64,000 nt of DNA from assembly GCA_963556495.2 (NCBI GenBank), contig OY747712.1, positions 22,466,735-22,530,734 of the forward strand, in the 5' to 3' direction. The position numbers and the translations under genes were made by a program. The notes under the pieces were generated by a model. It was not told the origin of the DNA, did no database searches, and saw only the letters and a list, made by a program, of their open reading frames with translations. Positions 57,740 through 64,000 of the stretch are shown one piece after another (position 1 is the stretch's first letter; each line of letters opens with the position of its first letter). The DNA is from Valencia hispanica (Eukaryota; Chordata; Actinopteri; Cyprinodontiformes; Valenciidae).

Positions 57740-60577
57740 CCTGAATCTTATCTTTCTCTCCACTGTCTCCTAAATCTTCAAACTATCTTTGTCTCTATAC
57801 TCTCAAAACTATCTCCAAACCATGTAAACGCTAACCTAACTCTCCTATCCAAACTCCAAACTGACCGCAACTCCCCTACACAAAGCCACACTTTGAATGG
57901 AGGCTGAGGGGATTTATATTGCTGTCAAACCACTTAGCAAACTCTGAACCACTTCCAGAAGCAGTCACGTGGTGCAGCGGGGCTTCAGACGTCATCGTTT
58001 TCGGCTCCTCCCCTAAATGAAGCAGGCCTCGATACGCCCTCCACTGCTCAACACACGCTTCGTAGCCTCGGCACACATTGTAACATCACTACCGTTTTTA
58101 AATTATCCTGCTCCAGTTGCACATTCCAATCTGTGTATGCCACTTTATTTTTAAATAACTGCACAGTAATTTGGTTTTTGTAATTGTGTCCTTAATGTTG
58201 ATAGTGAATGCTTCTATTATCTGTCACTTTGCTGCTGTTACAGCCGAATTCCCCCTTTGTGGAACAATAAAGGATTATTCTTATTTGACTCTGTCCCTTG
58301 AAAGAATTTGAACCGGAATTGATACAAGGAATCGAAATCGGAAACCAGAATCGTTCAAATTCAAACGATGCCCAACCCTTACGTTAATGCAACAATTTGT
58401 TGTTTGCAAGCCATTTAAAAACACGAAGATGAAGTGTGCTGTTATTGTTAGGCTAACTTCCATGTTGACGGTAGTTCCGAAGAAAACTTTGTGAGAAGTA
58501 CTCAAGGAAGGGAATTATCAAGTTTCTGAGCAGCAGATGATGTTAGATTTTGGACATAAGACTTGTTGTGGACAAACTATTTTAAAGGAGGACATTAACT
58601 GGAGTGTTGTGGATGTAAAAAGACCGGTTTTGTTTGAGATGGCTATGTTCTGGGCTTTTGAAATGTTGTTTCAAACGGTAAGTTTTCATTTATCTGCTTT
58701 CTGAGTGGTTTGACAAAAGTGTCTACAGTTATGATTGTATCATTGATTGGCATACATCATTTGAATCACAAGCAGAGATGGGATGGTGTTAAAATTCAGT
58801 CTTGTTTTTTTTTTTTACCTCTGGTGGGTCATTGATAAGAATAAAAATTAGAAATAAAATTCCATGAGAAAAGAGCAGAAAAGAACTACTAATGTCTGAT
58901 TGCAGCGAGCAAATATCTAAATAGTTGGCAGCAGAATCGAGCACAGCAGCGAGGAGTACTAATTTCACTCGCAGCTGCAGCACCACCAATAGCGCGTACA
59001 AAGATCTTTGACACAGGAAGATACCTCACGTACACAAGCAGATACACAGCAGGATCATGACGGTGATTCTCCTTTTGGAGTACAAAAACAAACGTTCCGA
59101 CTATCTATCTAGAATAGACCAGTCATTCAGGAAAACTCCCGTACCTCCCTCTGGCCAGCCCGCCCCTGAAAGAATCTCAGGATGATGTATAATATGAATC
59201 TGTACATAGAAAAGGTGTCAAAAAGGCAGGTTTGATCCGGAAGTATGTAACACATTGTCAACGGGACGCAAAAAAGCAAAGGGGTTAACCTGTTAAACCC
59301 CTAGGGCAACCTACTGTGCCTACTCAAGGATGTAAATCCACCGATCTTCTAAACATACTTCTATGAACATATTTTATATAATTGAAAAGCTGAGGGACTT
59401 GTGATTCCAATTATGGATGCCAATCAAGGATATAGACACAGCGAGCGCTTTTGGCAACCACCTCTCCCCCCCTTCCTTCCCGAAGTAAATAAAACGAGAG
59501 CGACTCACCGCTTTGTCGTCCATTATACTTAACAAAACCCATTTATTTTAACCAAAAACTGTCTTTTTACATCCACAATGGTCCGATTGAAGTCCTCCAT
59601 CAAAGTGATTGGTCCATGACAAGAATAAAGCACAAAAAAAGCAAATAAAAAGCGAAAATGCACCACTGAAAAATGTAAAACTAATTTCTGGGCTCTCTTC
59701 CTGTATCATGTTTCCTATGTCCCAATCACGGCAGAGAATTCTGATGATTGACACATTAAATAGCCAATGAAAAGCTGAAAACAACGATGCCTCATATGAC
59801 TGGGTGAGCTTTATCACTACCAGTGTAAAATGGCATATCCAAACACAGACATGAGATAATTACGCACATTGCACACCAGTAATATACACTTTCAGCAACG
59901 TGTCAAAACACACTTTTAAACTATAACACAGAGGAAGCCATGGAGCTTTGTTTGAGAAGAAATGGTAAGGATTCTGACAATGGTTTTTTTTTTTTTTTTT
60001 TATTATAAGGGAGCCATGAAGTCAACCTGGGCAAGGCGCATCTGGCGCACTTTTGGGAAGTCTCAAACTCAAATCAAACTTTATTTATAAAGCGCTTTGA
60101 AAACAAGAATTGCATCACAAAGTGCTTTACAGATTAAAATGACCCCACATAAAACTACATTCCTATTCCTCCCCCACAGATTTAAAAGCATGGTCACAAT
60201 TATACCCCCCTCCCCCCAACCCTACTCCCATGCACACACAGTTAAAAACAACAGTAAAAAAGAACAATGGGCCGAATGCAGATGAACCATGCAAGGAAAC
60301 TCCATCAACAGCAGCAACCGACACAGGGCGCCCAGTGGAGGCAAGGCCAAGACCCCCACCTCCACCCAAGCTCCACCTGGAGAGCACCGAGGCAGCTACA
60401 GCCGACCACTGCTCCCGGGCCAGAGGGCTCCCACAGAGGAAACACTGGAACGGGGATTAAGATAAATTTAAGTATAAAAATAAACAGTAAATCAATGTGC
60501 TAAGATTAAATAGTAAAACTGATAAAAATATAATCATATAAAACATGCAGAGCAATTAAACAGACAGTAATAAATAA

Positions 60578-61228
60578 TCAGTTAAAAGCTAGACTCAAAA
60601 GTTGAGTCTCAAGCCTGCTCTTAAAAACATGAACGTTCTCTGCAGTCCTGAGATCCTCTGGCAGCCTGTTCCAGAGGTGAGGGCCATTGTACTGGAAAGA
60701 TGCCTCACTCTGAGTGTGTCCTGACTTTTGGGGTGACAAGGAAATGGCTGCCAGAGGAGTGCAGAGGTCGCGAAGGTTCATATGGTAAAAGCAGTAAATA
60801 GAGATAAGAATGCCCAAGATCATTGAGACACTAAAATACCATTAAAATAACCTTAAAATTGATCCTGAAACGTACGGGGAGCGAATGCAATGAATTTAAG
60901 ACAGGTGTAATGTGTTCCCGCCTCCTGGTCTTCATCAGGACACATGCTGCTGAATTTTGTAGGAGCTGTAAACTGGATATACTCTTTTTGGGAAGACCAG
61001 AAAGCAGGGCATTACAGTAATCAATCTTACTGGAGATAAAAGCATGCATCAGTGTCTCCGTGTTTGCCCGAGAGAGAATGGGGCGGACTCTAGCAATGTT
61101 CTTTAGATGATAAAAACCTGTTTTAGTAATATGTTTTTAATGTGAGGGATAAGTCAGCTCAGAGTCAAAAATCATCCCCAGGTTCTTCACTTGTAAAGAA
61201 AGATTAAAAGACAGTGGTTGCACATTTG
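60578..61228 (-). pseudogene. LINE reverse transcriptase thumb and C-terminus
   Basis: Reading on the minus strand: MHAFISSKIDYCNALLSGLP, SISSLQLLQNSAACVL, then RFRINFKVILMVF (61049-60831), a frame change, then FQYNGPHLWNRLPEDLRTAE and VFKSRLETQLLSLAFN ending at 60578. These are the standard post-palm blocks of L2/Rex-like reverse transcriptases. A stop and a frameshift near 60830 and earlier stops near 61060-61200 show decay. The upstream continuation is 62724-62850, beyond the inserted Tc1. Confidence 0.85.
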
Positions 61229-61230
61229 TA

Positions 61231-62721
61231 GCCAAAAGTTTTGAGAATGACAAATATTAGTTTTCACAAGGTTTGCTGCCAAACTCCTTTATATATCTTT
61301 GTTTCAGTTGTTTCTGTGATGTACTGAAATATAATTACAAGCACTTTATACGTTTCAAAGGCTATTATTGACAATTACATTTATGCAAAGAGTCAGTATT
61401 TGCAGTGTGGCCCTTCTTTTTCTGGACCTCTGCAATTCAACTGGGCATGCTCTCAATCAACTTCTGGGCCAAATCCTGACTGATAGCAACCCATTCTTTC
61501 ATAATCACTTCTTGGAGTTTGTCAGAATTAGTGGGTTTTTGTTTGTCCACCCGCCTCTTGAGGACTGACCACAAGTTCTCAATGGGATTAAGATCTGGGG
61601 AGTTTCCAGGCCATGGACCCAAGATTTCAACGTTTTCATCCCCGACCCACTAAGTTATCACTTTTGCCTTATGGCACGGTGCTCCATCGTGCTGGAAAAT
61701 TCATTGTTCTTCATCAAACTGTTGTTGGAAGAAGTTGCTGTTGGAGGGTGTTTATTGATGGCTGTGTTTTTGGGCAAAATTGTAAGTGAGCCCACTCCCT
61801 TGGATGAGAAGCAAACCCACACATGAATGGTCTCAGGATGCTTTACTGTTGGCATGACACAGGACTAATAATAGCGCTCACCTTTTCTTCTCCGGACAAG
61901 CCTTTTTCCAGATGCCCCAAACAATCGGAAAGAGGCTTCATCGGAGAATATGACTTTGCCCAAGTCCTCAGCAGTCCATTCACCAATACTTTCTGCAGAA
62001 GATCAATCTGTCCCTGATGTTATTTTTGGAGAGAAGTGGCTTCTTTGCTGCCCTTCTTGACACCAGGCCATCTTCCAAAAGTCTTCACCTTACTGTGCGT
62101 GCAGATGCGCTCACACCTGCCTGCTGCCATTCCTGAGCAAGGTCTGCACTGGTGGCACTCCGATCCCGCAGCTAAATCCTCTCTAGGAGACGATCCTGGC
62201 GCTTACTGGACTTTCTTGGACGCCCTGAAGCCTTATTAACCAGAATTGAACCTCTTTCCTTGAAGTTCTTGATAATCCTATAAATTGTTGATTTAGGTGC
62301 AATTTTAGTAGCCACAATATTCTTGCCTCTGAAGCCATTTTTATGCAACGCAACAATGGCTGCATGCGTTTCTTTTCAGGTCACCATGGTTAACAATGGA
62401 AGAACAATGATTTCAAGCATCACCCTCCTTTTAACATGTCAAGTCTGCCATTCTAACCCAATCAGCCTGACATAATGATCTCCAGCCTTGTGCTCGTCAA
62501 CATTCTCACCTGAGTTAACAAGACGATTACTGAAATGATCTTAGCAGGTCCTTTAATAACAGCAATGAAATGCAATTCATGGCAAAGAAGGACTATGCAA
62601 TTAATCTGATCACTGTTCATAACATTCTGGAGTATATGCAAATTGCTATTATAAAAACTTAAGCAGCAACTTTTCCAATTTCCAATATTTATGTAATTCT
62701 CAAAACTTTTGGTCACGACTG
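61231..62721 (-). mobile_element. Tc1-like transposon inserted in the LINE at TA
   Basis: TA duplications at 61229-61230 and 62722-62723 lie in LINE sequence that rejoins across them. Inverted ends: right reverse complement CAGTCGTGACCAAAAGTTTT; left GCCAAAAGTTTTGAGAATGA, so about eight outer bases of the left end have been lost. The body is otherwise full length. Confidence 0.9.
61393..62390 (-). pseudogene. Tc1-like transposase, full length but multiply disrupted
   Basis: From 62390 downwards on the minus strand: a helix-turn-helix stretch with TKIAPKSTIYRIIKNFKERG and ASGRPRKSSKRQDRLLERI; the first Asp in VIFSDEASFRLFG (~61930); HPETIHVWVCFSS (61830); the second Asp in QHDGAPCHKAKV (~61690); [20 protein letters not shown] with the Glu (61615-61560); C-terminus EVQKKKG..CKY then TGA (61393-61395). 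All three catalytic residues survive, but several nonsense codons and at least one frameshift inactivate it. Confidence 0.86.
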
Positions 62722-62723
62722 TA

Positions 62724-62850
62724 GTTTTGGTAAACGTTTCTCGCTCTGAGCCTCGGGACCGATGACTAAAACTTCAGTTTTGTCCTGGTTGAGCTGGAGA
62801 AAGTTTTCTGCAATCCAGGATTTGATGTCTAAAATGCAGTTCAGTGCAAA
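62724..62850 (-). pseudogene. LINE reverse transcriptase segment upstream of the Tc1
   Basis: Minus strand: DIKSWIAENFLQLNQDKTEV, LVIGPEAQSEKRLPK, the helix and strand following the catalytic Asp-Asp motif (NxLxLNxxKTE). It joins across the Tc1 to the sequence below 61229. The palm catalytic motif itself is not present. Confidence 0.82.
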
Positions 62851-63304
62851 ATACTAATTTCTTGGTTCATTGCTGTCAAATTTGGGTTGGATTAATGTAA
62901 TAATTCAGCCTTAACACCCACTGTGTTTTAGGTGATCACTTCATTCTTAAGCCAATTTTAGAGCTTGTATTTTTTTGAAAATAAATAGGCGGAAATAAAA
63001 TGTAATCTTTTCCAGTGTATTAAAAATCATATGACTTGATAACAATAGCACTTAGACAATTTTCTCCCTGTTCTGGGAGATATTTCAGTGTTTTCTTTAG
63101 AAACAGACCCCAGCCATGTCTCTACTCCGAATGGTTCAAGCACAGCTTTAATTTTCATTTGGGTATGCGTTTTGAAAACATTTTGGTGGGAATTGCAGTG
63201 GGGTTTAAGAGGTTAAATAAAAACTGAGCACCCCCAAAATAAGCCACGGCCCCCCAGCAAAATTGCCTTGGTGCCAGGTCTAATTCTAGTGACCCTTAAA
63301 CCCT

Positions 63305-63495
63305 GACAGATGCTGCCACTGATAGGGAAGATGACGCAACATGACATGGACAAAGATTGTCCTGTCAAGGTTGCCTTGCAGCAAGAAGGTCCAGGGTACA
63401 AATCCTGGCCTGGGGTTTACATGTTCTCCCTATGCATGCATTCTCACTGGGTACTCCAGCTTCCTCCCAAAACCCCCCCAAAAAAAAAAAGATTT
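63305..63495 (+). mobile_element. SINE family A, 5' half, plus strand
   Basis: GGTTGCCTTGCAGCAAGAAG, then GTCCAGGGTACAAATCCTGG (B-box region, decayed), then TTACATGTTCTCCCTATGCA and GGGTACTCCAGCTTCCTCCC follow the same order as the minus-strand copy 31515-31380. It ends in A-rich sequence at ~63480. Confidence 0.75.
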
Positions 63496-63648
63496 TCCAG
63501 TTAATTGATCTCTTTAAGGCTGCTGAATTTTCCCATTTGCTTTACTTGCGTGCATATTTGCTACTTTAAATGAGTGTATGCCAATTTATAAAATAAGTAT
63601 ATGCAATTTCTGCTTGTATTACTGTAAATGCACTCGCCTGCCATTTTT

Positions 63649-63895
63649 TAGGTAAACCTGTTCAATTGCTTGTTAGCACAAATGGTGAATTAGCCAATCA
63701 TATTGCAGCAACTAAAGGAATTAGACTTCTAGACATGGTGAAGGTAGCCTATAGCAATTTAAAGAAACAAACACAGTATGGAGCACACCATGCCCATGCC
63801 TTGAAGCAGATGGGCTACAGCAATACCACGAGTACCACTCCTGTCTGCTAAGAAAAGGAAACTCAGGACACAGGCTAACCAAAATTAGACCGTAA
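63649..63895 (+). mobile_element. Tc1-like fragment with internal deletion
   Basis: GGTAAACCTGTTCAATTGCT and ATTGCAGCAACTAAAGGAAT are 5' UTR-like sequence known from a common fish Tc1 family (recalled, not searched). 63795-63880 encodes ALKQMGYSN plus a decayed stretch, as in the linker region of its transposase. The middle of the helix-turn-helix region is deleted and no catalytic motif remains. Confidence 0.6.
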
Positions 63896-63904
63896 GAGAC
63901 TGAA

Positions 63905-64000
63905 ACTCAGTGTGTTTACATGCACCAAGAGAAAAACGAATTATTGCCTTAGCACAACTGAAATCAGACTTTTGAAATACATGTATACACCTTAGTCCAA
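63905..64000 (+). mobile_element. Left end of a further DNA element, cut by the window edge
   Basis: CAGTGTGTTTACATGCACCA followed by AAACGAATTATTGCCTTAGC and AATCAGACTTTTGAAATACA resembles the end of a fish MITE. The other terminus is outside the window. Confidence 0.4.

Larger units (their letters stand above)
56159..58091 (-). mobile_element. hAT transposon (TAGTGATG ends), minus strand
   Basis: TAGTGATG at the left (56159-56166) and CATCACTA at the right (58084-58091). Flanks CTGTTTTT (56151-56158) and CCGTTTTT (58092-58099) match at 7 of 8. It encodes the hAT dimerisation domain on the minus strand (56450-56872). It is interrupted by a smaller hAT MITE at 56889-57739; without it, the element is about 1.1 kb, so most of the transposase is deleted. 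Confidence 0.85.
56044..58275 (+). mobile_element. LINE 3' UTR, interrupted by a hAT element
   Basis: 56044-56158 and 58092-58275 join into one 3' UTR ending GTGGAACAATAAAGGATTAT then TCTTATTTGA. The break coincides with the hAT element at 56159-58091 and its target duplication. No reverse transcriptase codons were recognised, so the copy is 5'-truncated. Confidence 0.6.
54677..58380 (+). mobile_element. hAT transposon (GGGTTGGGCATCG ends) hosting later insertions
   Basis: GGGTTGGGCATCG at 54679-54691 and its exact reverse complement at 58366-58378. Eight-base flanks GCGGTAAT (54669-54676) and ACGTTAAT (58381-58388) agree at 6 of 8. The 5' coding exon with a BED-like finger follows the left end. 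The rest of the gene is largely displaced by a solo LTR, a LINE tail and two further hAT elements. Confidence 0.8.
60062..62865 (-). mobile_element. L2-like LINE (family M), minus strand, split by Tc1
   Basis: The 3' tail is at the low-coordinate end (60068-60130: ACTTTATTTATAAAGCGCTT then TGAAAAC). 3' UTR to 60577, reverse transcriptase C-terminal half 60578-61228, then the Tc1 insertion 61231-62721, then more reverse transcriptase (62724-62850). 5'-truncated near 62865. The plus-strand sister copy is 46441-47052. Confidence 0.87.
59289..63212. mobile_element. TTAA-flanked element hosting a LINE and a Tc1
   Basis: TTAA at 59285-59288 and 63213-63216. The ends CCTGTTAAACCCC and, reverse-complemented, CCTCTTAAACCCC match at 12 of 13. 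Own sequence is roughly 59289-60060 and 62866-63212 (~1.1 kb), noncoding; the middle is the family M LINE with its Tc1. piggyBac-like by TTAA and the CCT start, but there is no transposase to confirm. Confidence 0.6.
53626..63282. mobile_element. ~9.7-kb composite: hAT-type insertion filled by nested elements
   Basis: The perfect 8-bp repeat ATTCTAGT flanks the block (53618-53625 and 63283-63290). Its ends are inverted: left CAGGCCCGGCGCC, right reverse complement TAGACCTGGCACC; 9 of 13 match and all four differences are transitions, as expected from old CpG decay. Inside are at least nine other insertions (see entries below). The own sequence of the outer element is probably only 53626-53688, 54617-54668, 58389-59284 and 63217-63282. 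No transposase of its own was recognised. The outer call rests on the exact duplication and the decayed ends. Confidence 0.68.

Overview
The window is gene-poor, AT-rich vertebrate DNA from a teleost fish, probably a percomorph. The evidence is the repeat content: Tc1-like transposons with fish-type terminal repeats, L2/Rex-like and RTE-like LINEs with characteristic 3' tails, tRNA-derived SINEs, and many hAT, Harbinger-like and TTAA-targeting DNA elements. I found no convincing host protein-coding exon, no rRNA or tRNA gene, and no CRISPR. It is most likely intergenic or the inside of a very long intron. All recognisable coding sequence belongs to transposable elements, and every copy is broken.

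Layout. 1-17.6 kb is mostly unique AT-rich DNA with one nearly intact Tc1-like transposon (1101-2711, one nonsense codon), a LINE 3' end, SINE pieces and an A+T-rich tandem repeat (16632-17085). 17.6-25.8 kb is a dense cluster: a Harbinger-like MITE, a nearly full-length RTE-like LINE with a perfect 13-bp target-site duplication (18779-21966), a hAT MITE, a minus-strand LINE reverse transcriptase and a frameshifted Tc1. 25.8-39 kb holds three copies of one SINE family, several relics of one Tc1-like family (one split by a SINE), a deleted Tc1 derivative and a LINE relic. 39-51 kb holds a TTAA-flanked element with a spliced-looking coding exon, an internally deleted hAT with an exact 8-bp duplication (42648-43286), a deleted Tc1, a LINE 3' end and a TTAA-flanked element carrying a THAP zinc-finger exon (49068-50508).

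The most striking structure is 53626-63282: about 9.7 kb bounded by an exact 8-bp duplication, reading as one hAT-type insertion filled by later insertions. One arm is hAT > hAT > LINE > hAT > hAT MITE, with a solo LTR and a Harbinger-like MITE alongside. The other is hAT > TTAA element > LINE > Tc1. Target-site duplications or terminal repeats mark most levels, so the relative order of insertion can be read directly.

Functionally nothing here forms a pathway. The elements share machinery types: DD34E transposases, APE plus reverse transcriptase, BED and hAT dimerisation domains, and a THAP DNA-binding domain. A plausible trans relationship is between the RTE-like LINE and the tRNA-headed SINE, whose 3' tails look alike. 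All calls are from reading the sequence; no database was searched.
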